Source: a virus. Taken from it: a stretch of 38,705 nucleotides of DNA. The position numbers were made by a program, and so were the translations under genes. The notes under the pieces are model-generated. The model saw only the letters and a program-made list of their open reading frames with translations, did no database searches and was not told the origin of the DNA. Below are positions 6,104 through 14,640 of the stretch, piece after piece. The DNA lies in IMG/VR virus record IMGVR_UViG_3300034760_000018, positions 1-38,705 of that record. One strand, written 5' to 3'. How positions within the stretch are numbered: the first letter of the stretch is position 1; each line of letters begins with the position of its first letter.

Positions 6104-7624
6104 TTAAAGAGCTTGGGCGGTGATGTAGGCCGCGATCATGTCATAGACGACATCGTGGCCGGTGGCGTTCCAGTGGATGCCGTCGCCACTATCATTGGCC
6201 GCTGCGAGCGCCGTGCTGGCGGGATTTTTCAGCGCCGCATAGATGTCGATGAAGCGCCAGTCTTGATCGGCCAGCCATGCGTTCAGCAGCGGCACATTGG
6301 CGTTGCCGTGCGGGGGTGTGGCGAGGACGATCGGAATGATGTCCGCGTCAATCAGCGCCTCGACAATCTCGGTATAGTTCGCCTGGACGGTCGCTAGCGG
6401 GGTTGTGAGGATGAAGTCGTTGACGCCAAGGCAGACGAACGCATAGCGCGGCTTCATCAGCGTCACGCTTTCGATCATGTCCACCCAATCGGTTGTGGTG
6501 GTGCCGCCAGCAGCCGCAAGCAAAACATCGTCCGGATAATCCACCCGAAGGCGATGGGCGTAACCGTCGCTGCGGGGCGTGGTCGTGCTTACCGCGTTGC
6601 TGTCACCGACGATTGCGTATTTGGCGTTGGGATAGTCGGCGCTGAACTTGAGCGCGGTGCAGACCATGTTGCCCTTGAGCCAACGAATAGCCGGCGAAAC
6701 GAAGCTGATCGGAGGGACGTAAGCACCAGATCCGTAAGGCTCGGTCAGCGACACGTCCGCGCCACCGTCGAAGTTGGCGATGTGCGTCACCGTATTCGTG
6801 GTCAGATTGTGGCGATAGCGCACCCGCACGGTCTTGGGTGCTGTAAGGTTCGACGCGGTATATTCCAGCAGCGAGCCGCCAGTAATAGCAAGGGCGAGTT
6901 GTGAAGATGTCGAGCTTGGATGGGGGATGATTTCCATCCCCCAGATGCCGTCCGCAACCGAGGGGACATAATAGCGCCCGCCGACTTCCACGCCGTTGGC
7001 TCCAACGCCGTCGAGGGTGGTGAAGGCATTGACCGTGAAGGTTGCGTCCACTTCCCAATGGTCAAAACAATAGTAAAGCGGCGTCACCCCGTCCGAGGAT
7101 GGAACCTCCATTACCTGATTGACCAGCGCGGCCGAGTTGAAAGCCACATCGGTCGTGCTGACCGTGAGCTCAGCGCTGCCGGTGTAGATCAGTTGATTGA
7201 AATTGTGGTCGGTGCGGGCGGTATCGAACAGCACCCCGTCAGACAGCACTGATGCCTCAGCCGAGGTCGTCGCGATACTGAACACATATTCCAGGCTCAG
7301 GCCGACCTTCTGATAGACGGACCAGGTATCGTTCTTGGACTCGTCAACGAAGACGTAAATGAACGCGCCGTCGTCGATGGCGGCGAGGGAAGCCAAGGCG
7401 TCCGCTTTCGTGCGGAACCGCGATTCCGAGCCGGCCAGCGAGGACAGTGCCGCGTCATAGATGGAGATTTGCGTGTCCACATAGGTCGCCAGCTCCTTGC
7501 CGTCAGCCATGAGCTGCTGGATCGCAGGGCGAACCTTGTTGCGGAGCATGTTGGGACCGACATAGGTGCCGTCCGCAAGCTCGGTGTTGGAGGCAGGCGT
7601 CAAAGAGTAATCGCGAAAGGACAT
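6104..7624 (-). CDS. Tailspike/tail fibre with C-terminal SGNH esterase domain
   Basis: A 506-residue protein. The N-terminal 110 residues are a virion-attachment-like region, the middle (about 140-330) is beta-rich with a concanavalin-like look, and residues 335-506 form an SGNH hydrolase: GDSN with nucleophile Ser342 (block I), GVND with Asn402 (block III), and DGIH with Asp481 and His484 (block V). Such domains on tailspikes remove acyl, often acetyl, groups from capsule or O-antigen during adsorption. It lies between the ejection proteins and the lysis genes, the expected place for a receptor-binding protein. The substrate cannot be read from sequence. Confidence 0.83.
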   Translation of the reverse strand: MSFRDYSLTPASNTELADGTYVGPNMLRNKVRPAIQQLMADGKELATYVDTQISIYDAALSSLAGSESRFRTKADALASLAAIDDGAFIYVFVDESKNDTWSVYQKVGLSLEYVFSIATTSAEASVLSDGVLFDTARTDHNFNQLIYTGSAELTVSTTDVAFNSAALVNQVMEVPSSDGVTPLYYCFDHWEVDATFTVNAFTTLDGVGANGVEVGGRYYVPSVADGIWGMEIIPHPSSTSSQLALAITGGSLLEYTASNLTAPKTVRVRYRHNLTTNTVTHIANFDGGADVSLTEPYGSGAYVPPISFVSPAIRWLKGNMVCTALKFSADYPNAKYAIVGDSNAVSTTTPRSDGYAHRLRVDYPDDVLLAAAGGTTTTDWVDMIESVTLMKPRYAFVCLGVNDFILTTPLATVQANYTEIVEALIDADIIPIVLATPPHGNANVPLLNAWLADQDWRFIDIYAALKNPASTALAAANDSGDGIHWNATGHDVVYDMIAAYITAQAL

Positions 7625-7643
7625 GAACTGCCTCCGTTCTGGT

Positions 7644-7673
7644 TTGCGAAGCCGCTGGAAAGTGCGCTATGAT
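7644..7673 (+). promoter_or_regulatory. Promoter-like sequence for the plus-strand membrane gene
   Basis: TTGCGA (7644-7649) and TATGAT (7668-7673) are spaced by 18 bases and lie about 30 bases before the ATG at 7704. Both hexamers are close to sigma-70 consensus. They sit across the start of the minus-strand tailspike gene, so this small gene would be transcribed on its own against the late operon. Confidence 0.5.
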
Positions 7674-7703
7674 GCGCTCCATGACGGCAGGGATTTGGCT
7701 CTG

Positions 7704-7928
7704 ATGGGAACGGCGTTCACGATCTTTGTCGCGGTCACCATCAAGGGTGTCTTGGTCTATTATCTGACCAAGAAGGGTCACTGGCCTGATTGGGAAAAGC
7801 GTGCCCTCCGCATGGAAGAACACAAGCGCGTGATTAAGGCTTACGAAGAGTGGTGCGAGCAGACAGGCCAAAGGCCCGCCGCTGACCATGAAGCGTTAGC
7901 TAAACTGGAATATCGGCGCGGTTATTGA
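7704..7928 (+). CDS. Small membrane protein on the opposite strand (moron candidate)
   Basis: A 74-residue protein on the plus strand inside the minus-strand late operon. An N-terminal transmembrane helix (residues 2-21, GTAFTIFVAVTIKGVLVYYL) is followed by a charged cytoplasmic helix rich in Trp, Glu and Arg. I chose ATG 7704 because it starts right at the membrane helix and follows a promoter-like sequence; the frame is open to 7623, but that part overlaps the tailspike start and would precede the likely transcript start. Its stop overlaps the 3' end of the ejection-protein gene by seven bases. Own promoter plus reversed orientation is the classic moron layout; the role is unknown. Confidence 0.6.
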   Translation: MGTAFTIFVAVTIKGVLVYYLTKKGHWPDWEKRALRMEEHKRVIKAYEEWCEQTGQRPAADHEALAKLEYRRGY

Positions 7929-10468
7929 CCCGTGAGCCAAGGCAGGGCCATCGCAGTTCCCGCGTGACCGCCAAGATTGGCTGCACCAAATACCCTGTTG
8001 CCAGCGCGCGCAAGAACATCCGGACGATCGGCTAGAAGGCTAACCATTGCCCGCTGAGCCGGGCGTGATCCGCCAGCGGCTAGCATCAGCATGGTTCCAA
8101 GGCCGCCAACGGTCGCACCTGATCCAGCATCGTCAGCCATAGCGCCGCCGCCCAAAGCGCCACCCCCGCCCAGAACGCCAGCCGTAACAAGGCCGCGGGT
8201 CATCGTGCCGCTGTCATTCACTGAAGACGGCAAAACCGAACGTCCCGCCGTGGTGAGGTCATAGAAGGGGCGGTTGCCCGACATCGACGCCGTGCGGCCA
8301 CCATAAGTCTTGGCGCCCTGTCGCGCAGCAGCGTCGAGGCGGGCGGGAGTGAACAGTTCGTCGGCCTGTTGCGCTGGGCCATTGTCCAAAGCAGAAGCAA
8401 GCGTTTCAGAAAGACTGAACGTGCGGTTTGCGTCTGCCAAGTTCGCAGCCGTGTCCGCTGGCCCTTGGCGTGTGGCCAGGCCCATGAGGTTCGCTTCAAT
8501 GTCATTGTGGCTGGCGATGGCACGGTCAGCATAGGGCTGGCCACGGAGGTCAGCCCTGTTGGTGCGGTTAGTGCGAATGGCGCTCTGCCAATCGCGACCG
8601 GGAAGTGCGCCGTTCACCACTCGCTCGCGGGACATATCCAACTGGTCGATGATGTCGTCACCGAACCGTGGAGGAACGGTGGCGCGGATGCCAGCCTCAG
8701 TTCCCGCATAAGGTGCGTCGAGTGGAAGCTGCGTATTGTCGAGAAACTGATAGGAATCATCGACAATCTGGCTTGCGTCAGTGACGCCCTGCGCTCCTGT
8801 CGTGCCAGGATGGAGCGGAAGCTCGCGGAACGCTGCGCTGTTAAAGCCTTCCATACCCTCACGGCGGCGAGCGTTGACCATGTTCCCCACGCCCGGCATT
8901 CCGGTCAGCGCGTCTTCGACGCTCTTCACCGTTGACCCAAGCCTACCGGAATTGCTAACCGTTTGGCCTACCGTCAGAGGAACGCCCTGCCCGCGTAGAT
9001 AGCCGACATTAGCGTCTTGAACGCCCCGCAGGCCACGCCCAACGCCGGCCGTAACCTTCTGGCCAAGATAGTTGCCTACCAAGCCCGCTCCAGCGCCAGT
9101 CACGGCACCCTTCAAACCCTCGCCCTCTTTGGCGGTATTGAAGCCGTAAAGACCGCCATAAAGCACATCTGCCATCCGGGGGGCGTTTCGCATCAGCCAA
9201 GGGCTTGCAATCTTTGCCGCGCCCGCTCCAACAGCGCCCTCCCCAGCCAATGTTCCAACAACGCCGCCAGCGAGCTGGCCTGCTATTGATGCGTTGGGGT
9301 TAAGTTCAGAAGCGGCTTCCAGATTACCGCGAGCATCTTCACCCGCCAAGTTTCCAGCCACACCAGCGGTTGCGGTGTCGAGGTAATTAGCTAAACCCGC
9401 AGCCCAGGGCGCAACAGTCGGATTGGCTAGCGCTTTCTGGAAAGCACCAAGCTCTTCCTCGCGGACGGGTGCGGCGCCGAAATACTTTTGGCCGGGGTTG
9501 TCCTTCATCCACTCTTTAATTCGGGAGAACTCTCCCGGCGTTGGCTTGTAATTGTTTTTCCGCAAAACCTCGTTGATGGTCGCTTCGCTGGCGCCCGCAT
9601 TGATCAACGAGTCCAGTTGCGCGCCAAGGCGCTCATCAACGCTTGAACGTATTCCCCCCGTTGGAAGTGAAGTCTCGGTGTCGATACCAGCGGGCGCTTT
9701 CACATCAGCAGTGTTGGTCGGATCAGGAACTTCGTTGTCCGCTCTCTGTTCGGCCTGCCCATTTATCAGCGGCGCATACTCACCAGCCAACGCATCCACA
9801 GCATCCGGATCATAGCCGTTCGCCTTTAGGAACTGGCCTCGGCGTTGGAGTTTCTCCTTCGCCAACTCAAGGCGACGCTGCATGTTAATTTTGATTTGTT
9901 CGGGATTCATGCGCGGGGTGATGGTCGTTTCCGCAAACGCCGCCTTCTCGCCCGAGGTCAGCGATGCACCGAACAAAGCGTTACGGATCATGTTGTCGGT
10001 CATCTTGAAGTCTGACCACCAATCAGCCTGCCCCGGCGTTCCCACTGGAATGGGGGAGATTTTCTGTGCAGTGTTCTCCAAGTTTCCCGTCAGCGCGTTG
10101 CCTGCGTAGTCGGGTTTAAACCCGTTGACCGCACGCTCGTAGGCAGCGAACGCGTCGATAGCCTCTTCGTATCGCTTGGCGGCGCTGTCAGGCAGCGGCT
10201 TCTTGGGTGATCCATCAGGATTGTGCGTGGCATTCCATTCGCGCTCAGCGCGATCAGCGGCGGCGCGCTGAATCCTTTGGTCTTCCTCTGATAGCGTATC
10301 GCGGCGGTCTGCTCGCGCCTCCTGCCGCACATCCTTGGGGTTGGGTGGCAACGTGAAAACGCGGCCTCCGCTGGGCGCTGCTGACGCATCAGCATAGCCA
10401 ACGACCTTCATTTGGCCGTTGCCCAAGTCTTCATAAAGGACGCCGCCAATGTTGATAGGTTCAGCCAT
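7922..10468 (-). CDS. Large ejection (DNA-transfer) protein
   Basis: An 848-residue virion protein, the largest in the genome. The N-terminus is hydrophilic and helical (to about 300). From about 370 to 480 it becomes Gly/Ala-rich and membrane-prone (NLAGEDARGNLEAASE, GQLAGGVVGTLAGEGAVGAG). It then has a characteristic stretch YLRGQGVPLTVGQTV followed by MVNARRREGMEGFN that recurs in podovirus ejection proteins. The C-terminus is again Gly-rich and hydrophobic. Such proteins leave the capsid with the DNA and help cross the cell envelope. It follows two smaller virion proteins and precedes the tailspike. Gene start and upstream stop are adjacent (TAAATG). Confidence 0.72.
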   Translation of the reverse strand: MAEPINIGGVLYEDLGNGQMKVVGYADASAAPSGGRVFTLPPNPKDVRQEARADRRDTLSEEDQRIQRAAADRAEREWNATHNPDGSPKKPLPDSAAKRYEEAIDAFAAYERAVNGFKPDYAGNALTGNLENTAQKISPIPVGTPGQADWWSDFKMTDNMIRNALFGASLTSGEKAAFAETTITPRMNPEQIKINMQRRLELAKEKLQRRGQFLKANGYDPDAVDALAGEYAPLINGQAEQRADNEVPDPTNTADVKAPAGIDTETSLPTGGIRSSVDERLGAQLDSLINAGASEATINEVLRKNNYKPTPGEFSRIKEWMKDNPGQKYFGAAPVREEELGAFQKALANPTVAPWAAGLANYLDTATAGVAGNLAGEDARGNLEAASELNPNASIAGQLAGGVVGTLAGEGAVGAGAAKIASPWLMRNAPRMADVLYGGLYGFNTAKEGEGLKGAVTGAGAGLVGNYLGQKVTAGVGRGLRGVQDANVGYLRGQGVPLTVGQTVSNSGRLGSTVKSVEDALTGMPGVGNMVNARRREGMEGFNSAAFRELPLHPGTTGAQGVTDASQIVDDSYQFLDNTQLPLDAPYAGTEAGIRATVPPRFGDDIIDQLDMSRERVVNGALPGRDWQSAIRTNRTNRADLRGQPYADRAIASHNDIEANLMGLATRQGPADTAANLADANRTFSLSETLASALDNGPAQQADELFTPARLDAAARQGAKTYGGRTASMSGNRPFYDLTTAGRSVLPSSVNDSGTMTRGLVTAGVLGGGGALGGGAMADDAGSGATVGGLGTMLMLAAGGSRPAQRAMVSLLADRPDVLARAGNRVFGAANLGGHAGTAMALPWLTGQ

Positions 10469-10699
10469 TTAGCGAAGTCCTTTTGTGCCGCGTTTGCCGA
10501 AATAGGGAAAATTGGCTCCAGGAACGCGTCCGTGCCAATGGTTCTTGTGCCAGCCCCATTCGGAATTGGGGCCGTAATAGGCTTTCAGTTGAGCGGGCGT
10601 TGTTCCCACCACATCGATGCGATCGCCCTTCAGGTGACCGCTATTCGGAACGCCGCCGACTAGGGCGTTGCCCTCAGGAGTGCGGCGCAGGCTTGTCAC
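10469..10699 (-). CDS. M15-peptidase-like virion domain (separate gene or +1 frameshift product)
   Basis: The frame ending at 10469 encodes a compact domain, TSLRRTPEGN, then GGVPNSGHLKGDRIDVVG, then KNHWHGRVPG, with the same S.HL.G...D spacing as the endolysin's zinc site and a second His cluster. There is no ATG between the end of the upstream gene and this domain. The only in-frame starts are a GTG at 10699 (AGGG nearby) or reading through from the upstream gene by a +1 shift at CCC TGA (10727-10722). Initiated at the GTG it would be 76 residues. The neighbours suggest a virion-associated, peptidoglycan-directed part. Whether it is catalytic is uncertain because the second motif is HWH, not HWE. 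Confidence 0.6.
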   Translation of the reverse strand: MTSLRRTPEGNALVGGVPNSGHLKGDRIDVVGTTPAQLKAYYGPNSEWGWHKNHWHGRVPGANFPYFGKRGTKGLR

Positions 10700-10721
10700 T
10701 CGCCCTGGACCCTTGAACGGA

Positions 10722-10727
10722 TCAGGG
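10722..10727 (-). other. Possible +1 frameshift site CCC TGA
   Basis: The upstream virion gene ends ...GGC CGT CCC TGA. A +1 slip of the proline tRNA from CCC to CCT would bypass the stop and continue DPFKGPGRVTSLRRTPEGN in the frame of the M15-like domain, joining 209 residues to about 80 more. The downstream frame has no stop between 10900 and 10722, as required. An assembly error or independent GTG initiation would give the same picture. Confidence 0.4.
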
Positions 10728-11351
10728 ACGGCCCGCGAACCCCCCGTAGTTGGTCGGAAAGTTACCAGACGCGGGTGGCGTCTGACCTCCTTGGCGCGGG
10801 TCAGGAACAACTGCACCGATTGCTGGCCGCTGGGGAGCGCTACCGCCGCCCATAAGCGCAGCGGCAAGCCCTGAGCGCGGTCCCGCATACATCTGGCCAT
10901 TAGAAAGGGTGGTGACTACATCGGGATCGCCAGCGTTGAGCATCGCCTGAGCGCGCTTGCCCATTGTTTCGGTCCACTGCGGCGTTCCCCGCTGCACCCC
11001 TGACGCCTCAAGGATGCGCTCAAACTCGGTCGGCGCGGGTGGTGGTCTGTTGGCTAGTTGCCACTGCTCACGGGCCATCCAGTCTTCGTTCTCGGCACCG
11101 CGGCGCTGGTGCCACTGAGCTGTTTCGTTCTCTTGCTGGCGCTGCTGGCCCAACTGCTGGGCGAATTGCCCCGGACGCCCCATAGCGCCCGCCAGGACAT
11201 CGGCGATGATGCCGGCGATCATCTGCCCCTTGCCCATGCCCTGCTGTGGAGCAGTGCCAGCGGCGATGGGTGGAAGCTGCGGAACATCGACGCGCATGGG
11301 TTGTGTCAGCGCATCGCCTAGCGCGAGGCCGAAGGGATTTCTTTGGCTCAT
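10722..11351 (-). CDS. Virion/ejection-type protein
   Basis: A 209-residue protein between two ejection-like proteins. The N-terminal segment has a Gly/Ala-rich hydrophobic patch (MIAGIIADVLAGAMGRPGQF, about 43-62). The middle is a Gln/Glu/Arg-rich coiled-coil-like stretch and the C-terminus is Gly/Pro-rich. It has no enzyme motif. The composition resembles small internal virion proteins of podoviruses. It starts at an ATGA overlap and ends at a CCC TGA that may be a +1 frameshift site into the peptidase-like domain downstream. Confidence 0.55.
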   Translation of the reverse strand: MSQRNPFGLALGDALTQPMRVDVPQLPPIAAGTAPQQGMGKGQMIAGIIADVLAGAMGRPGQFAQQLGQQRQQENETAQWHQRRGAENEDWMAREQWQLANRPPPAPTEFERILEASGVQRGTPQWTETMGKRAQAMLNAGDPDVVTTLSNGQMYAGPRSGLAAALMGGGSAPQRPAIGAVVPDPRQGGQTPPASGNFPTNYGGFAGRP

Positions 11352-12004
11352 CGGAAGGCCCCCGGATTCATCGCGTAAGCATTAAGGCCACCCATCGCTG
11401 CGCCCATGAGCATCTGGCCTATAGGCTGCTTTTGCGTCTGAGTAGTCGTGCCATAGCCGTTCGACGCCTGCCTGACCGCGCCGTTCGCGGCTTGGACGCC
11501 GATCCAGGGCAATTCAGCGGCATTGTTGAGCAGCCCTTGCGAGCCGCCCATGAGTCCCTGAGCCTGTCCTATGGCGTCCTGTTGATATGCGCGCTCTTGG
11601 GCATAGTCGCCGTAACGCGCCTGGTTTTCAGCAGCGGCGATCTCGCGAGCGAGAATGGCGTTGTGCATTCCGCTACCGTAGCGTCCCGACGATCCGAACT
11701 GGTCGTTCACCGTGCCAGCAACGCCTTCGCGGGTTCGCCCGAGAATAGCTTCGAGATACGGATTGCCCGCCATGTTGGCGCCGGACAGGTTGCGATTGAC
11801 CAGTCCTTGCGCGCCCATGATGCCCGATTCCGCACCGGGAGCCAGCCTGCCATAAGTGGCCCGTTGGGCCGCAGCAGCGGCCATCAAGTCGGGCTGCGAG
11901 GCGTTGAATACCGCGTCCTGCTGCTTGAGGTTCTTGAGGATATACGGCTGCGCTGGCGCCCACGGCTCGTTCTTGGTTTTGCTCTTGGAGCTACTGAGGC
12001 CCAT
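11348..12004 (-). CDS. Internal virion/ejection protein
   Basis: A 218-residue protein starting MGLSSSKSKTKNEPWAPAQP, a start seen in podovirus proteins coded between the tail hub genes and the large ejection protein. Repeated short helical Gln/Ala/Gly segments (AQGLVNRNLSG, AQGLMGGSQGLL), the turn SSGRYGSGMHN and a Met/Gly-rich hydrophobic C-terminus (MLMGAAMGGLNAYAM) fit an ejected protein such as the P22 gp7/gp20 class. It overlaps the GNAT-like gene upstream by 14 bases and the next gene by four. No catalytic motif is visible. Confidence 0.6.
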   Translation of the reverse strand: MGLSSSKSKTKNEPWAPAQPYILKNLKQQDAVFNASQPDLMAAAAAQRATYGRLAPGAESGIMGAQGLVNRNLSGANMAGNPYLEAILGRTREGVAGTVNDQFGSSGRYGSGMHNAILAREIAAAENQARYGDYAQERAYQQDAIGQAQGLMGGSQGLLNNAAELPWIGVQAANGAVRQASNGYGTTTQTQKQPIGQMLMGAAMGGLNAYAMNPGAFR

Positions 12005-12374
12005 CGGTCAGTTCCTTCCTAATGGTCACTTGCGCGACCTCATACCCATGCGGCTTGAGCGCCTTGGCCCAGCCCGGCCGACTTTCGACCACGCCCGCTG
12101 TTGCGCCATTCTCTCTGCCCCACGCTTCAGCCTGGGGGATCAGCTCGTTAATGATTTCGTCCTTGTCGCCGGCAGCAATCAGGCCGTGAACATCGATTGC
12201 CCCGCCGGGATATTGCCTAAGCTCGAAGACGATCGCGGCATTCTCGGAACGGGCGAACTGCGCGATGCCATCAAGAATGCGGCCATCGAGCCAGTCCATT
12301 GGATAATAACGAGGGTCAGCGACTTGGGCGAATGCGTCTCGGTATTCGAGATACCCGGCCCAATCGGGGATCAT
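11991..12374 (-). CDS. GNAT-fold-like virion-cluster protein
   Basis: A 127-residue protein with the outline of an acetyltransferase-like fold: AAIVFELRQYPGGAIDVHGL as paired strands, a helix (IINELIPQAEAWGRENGA) and SRPGWAKALKPHGYEVAQV as the closing part. Small GNAT-like proteins in exactly this place, between tail fibre and internal virion proteins, are common in podoviruses. The acetyl-CoA pyrophosphate loop is not clear, so a structural role is as likely as catalysis. Confidence 0.55.
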   Translation of the reverse strand: MIPDWAGYLEYRDAFAQVADPRYYPMDWLDGRILDGIAQFARSENAAIVFELRQYPGGAIDVHGLIAAGDKDEIINELIPQAEAWGRENGATAGVVESRPGWAKALKPHGYEVAQVTIRKELTDGPQ

Positions 12375-13216
12375 GTTGCGCGCGCTCTCGCAGTGCCTTC
12401 AAATGTCATGGTTCGTGTGCCGGATGAGTTTCGAGCGTAAAGCCGGAACTTTGCCCTTGATGAAGGGGTGAGGCCGGTCTTGCTGGTATTGAAGGAAACC
12501 CCACCCGCAGTAACCGTTCCGCCCGAGACTGTCGCGTCAGGGCTGCTTGGGACTTCACTGTCCACATCGACCCACGAAGTCCCATTCCACCAGCGGAAGA
12601 TGGCGAGAACAGGGAACACGCCGCCGCCGCCCAGCGGCGATGTTTCAACGTCCATCGATGTGACTAACTCTACGGTTCCGCTGCTGCCCACGGTGACAGT
12701 CATGTCAATCGTTATTGCCGCATGGGTGGCCGTATTGATGCTGTTAAAACTATATACCGCAAACGAGCTAGCTGCTGGTCGGCCGCCGCTGTCCGTGTCG
12801 CCATAGATATTCGGGTCAGGAGCAGGATCGCCACCCGGAGGCGTTGGAACCGGCGTGGAAACTGTGCCGCCCACTTCGGTTTCCGTTCCCGAAGCCGCTG
12901 CGGGTGCGAACGAGCCAAGGAATTGCGGAAGCACGAACTTGTCCGCATCGGTCGCTGTGCCTTGGGAACTCCCCAAATAGGCATACAATTCAGGGAACGA
13001 GGCTTTTGCGACTTCCCGTCCGTCGCAGAGCAGGTGGTTGGGCACGCTCCGCTGTACCGGAAAATGCGTCAGCTCCCCAACCCTGTAATAACCCCCCGCC
13101 AGCGCACCGAAGCCGTAGGAAGTATCCCGAGCCAAAACCTCGAGGCTTGGCGTCCGCGTGGGAAGGAAGGGATCGGCAGTGGATTTCGTGCAGATGTAGG
13201 TAAAAAACTCGCTCAT
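12371..13216 (-). CDS. Tail collar-domain fibre protein
   Basis: A 281-residue protein with a phage tail-collar domain at about 55-105: VPNHLLCDGREVAKASFPEL followed by Tyr, Leu and the closing KFVLPQFLG. Before it, a short N-terminal region with FLPTRTPSLE may anchor to the virion. A Pro/Gly linker (VSTPVPTPPGG) leads to a beta-rich C-terminal domain (about 150-281) rich in Ser, Thr and Gly that looks like a receptor- or partner-binding jelly roll. The collar fold is found in short fibres and baseplate proteins. It follows the hub gene with an ATGA overlap. Confidence 0.75.
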   Translation of the reverse strand: MSEFFTYICTKSTADPFLPTRTPSLEVLARDTSYGFGALAGGYYRVGELTHFPVQRSVPNHLLCDGREVAKASFPELYAYLGSSQGTATDADKFVLPQFLGSFAPAAASGTETEVGGTVSTPVPTPPGGDPAPDPNIYGDTDSGGRPAASSFAVYSFNSINTATHAAITIDMTVTVGSSGTVELVTSMDVETSPLGGGGVFPVLAIFRWWNGTSWVDVDSEVPSSPDATVSGGTVTAGGVSFNTSKTGLTPSSRAKFRLYARNSSGTRTMTFEGTARARAT

Positions 13217-14640
13217 CGCCGCCCGCCTACGGAAACGGTGGCGTCAACGCCCTGAAGATAGGTCCACGGTTCGTTTTCAGCGATGGACACCTTGGCGACC
13301 GCAAACCGGCCCCTTGCCCGCGTCGGCATTTCACCGCTTGCCTGGAGCGTGGTGTGGTCCGTCCGTCTTGCGCCGTCGCCTAATCTTTGCCGAGTGTCGA
13401 TGCGAACTGTGATCCCGCTGATTGCGTCGGTCATCGGCCTGACCTTGCGGATATAAACGTCTCGCCCTTCGACAATCTCAACCTGCCGCCCGGTGACGCT
13501 CGCGGCCATATTCTCACCGCTGAAGGTGCCTAGCTCTGCGTCCGTGTTGAACACATAAAAGGCCGGATCGCCCCCGATGAACCGCCCGGAATCAAATGGG
13601 TCCAGGCCAGCGCCGTCAACATCGTCATCGTCGGAGCCAACGAGCGGATCTTGCTCGTCAAGCGACGGAGCCGCGGTTTCCCGCTGGGTAATGATTTGTG
13701 CTTCGTAATCGATGATCGACCAGCGATCGAGCAGCCAGTTGTAAATCCAGAGCATCCGGCCCGTTGACCAGCAGACAGTCGCCTTTTGCCCGTCAACGGC
13801 GGTGCTCATCGTCTCGTAATTGATTTGCCCGTAACCGCTGGCAAAAGCGTTATCGACCTTCTCGAAGCCGATCGACTTGATCGTAACCCCGTCCCACATC
13901 TTGAAGCCGGTGAACGAATGCCAGAATGCCAACTCGCCATATTGGGCAACCGAGTGAACCGAGGCACACCCGACATTGGCGCTGATCTTGTCGAAGCGAA
14001 ACAGGACGTTGCCGCCGACATAGGCCATGCGCCGAACGGCATTGCGCTGAAGGATCAAGCCAACCTCGCCGCCGATGATGCCCGTTATTTCCCCGCCGTC
14101 AGGAAACTCCTGATAATCTGACTTGCGCTGGGCGAACGTCCACCATTCGGAATTGTTCTCACCCGACCATGCCAGAGCATTCACTTGCCCGTCCATGCGC
14201 GTGCCGACCACAAAATTGTTGACGACCGCAAGAGCCTCGAAATTAGGCGGCGCGCCACCCAAAGCGGCAACGGCGTCCGTTTCGAGGTTGATCTTTACCG
14301 GGGCATCGACAGCATTAGTTGCAATGGCAATTTCACCGAACTGGACGAACCGCCACCGCGATTCCGGCCCCAATGCGTAGCCCGTTCCGATTTCGTCCCA
14401 TATCAGACCGTCCTGGCGATAGAGCTTGTCTTCCGTGCCGGCGATGATGCTGACGCGCCCGGAAGGGGCCACGAAGGCCGCCGAGCCGCGACAGGCGGAA
14501 GGCAGCGCGTCAGCATGTAGAACCCATTGTCCAACGGGCCTGTAACCTCCAGACGAGGGATAAAGGTTGGCGACATCGCTGATTCCCGGCGAGCCATGCG
14601 AAGGCAGGTCAGGAAGAAAGTCGCCCCAAATCAGCTTCAC
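13213..14640 (-). CDS. Tail hub / DNA-stabilisation protein (P22 gp10-like size and position)
   Basis: A 475-residue beta-rich protein with repeating short strands (KLYRQDGLIWDEIG, WRFVQFGEIAIATN, NNFVVGTRMDG, AFWHSFTGFKMWDG), consistent with a beta-propeller tail hub. Its length matches phage P22 gp10 (472 residues), which plugs the packaged head below the adaptor. I start it at GTG 14640, which overlaps the upstream TGA (GTGA); the frame is open further upstream but only over the adaptor gene. An acidic insert (LVGSDDDDVDGAG) is visible near residue 335. The position adaptor-hub-fibre fits. Confidence 0.65.
   Translation of the reverse strand: MKLIWGDFLPDLPSHGSPGISDVANLYPSSGGYRPVGQWVLHADALPSACRGSAAFVAPSGRVSIIAGTEDKLYRQDGLIWDEIGTGYALGPESRWRFVQFGEIAIATNAVDAPVKINLETDAVAALGGAPPNFEALAVVNNFVVGTRMDGQVNALAWSGENNSEWWTFAQRKSDYQEFPDGGEITGIIGGEVGLILQRNAVRRMAYVGGNVLFRFDKISANVGCASVHSVAQYGELAFWHSFTGFKMWDGVTIKSIGFEKVDNAFASGYGQINYETMSTAVDGQKATVCWSTGRMLWIYNWLLDRWSIIDYEAQIITQRETAAPSLDEQDPLVGSDDDDVDGAGLDPFDSGRFIGGDPAFYVFNTDAELGTFSGENMAASVTGRQVEIVEGRDVYIRKVRPMTDAISGITVRIDTRQRLGDGARRTDHTTLQASGEMPTRARGRFAVAKVSIAENEPWTYLQGVDATVSVGGRR

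Noticed and set aside
10700-10900. Upstream part of the peptidase-domain frame as a normal gene start
   Set aside because: Residues before 10722 are a shadow of the overlapping virion gene; I therefore propose a GTG start or a +1 shift and not the long start.
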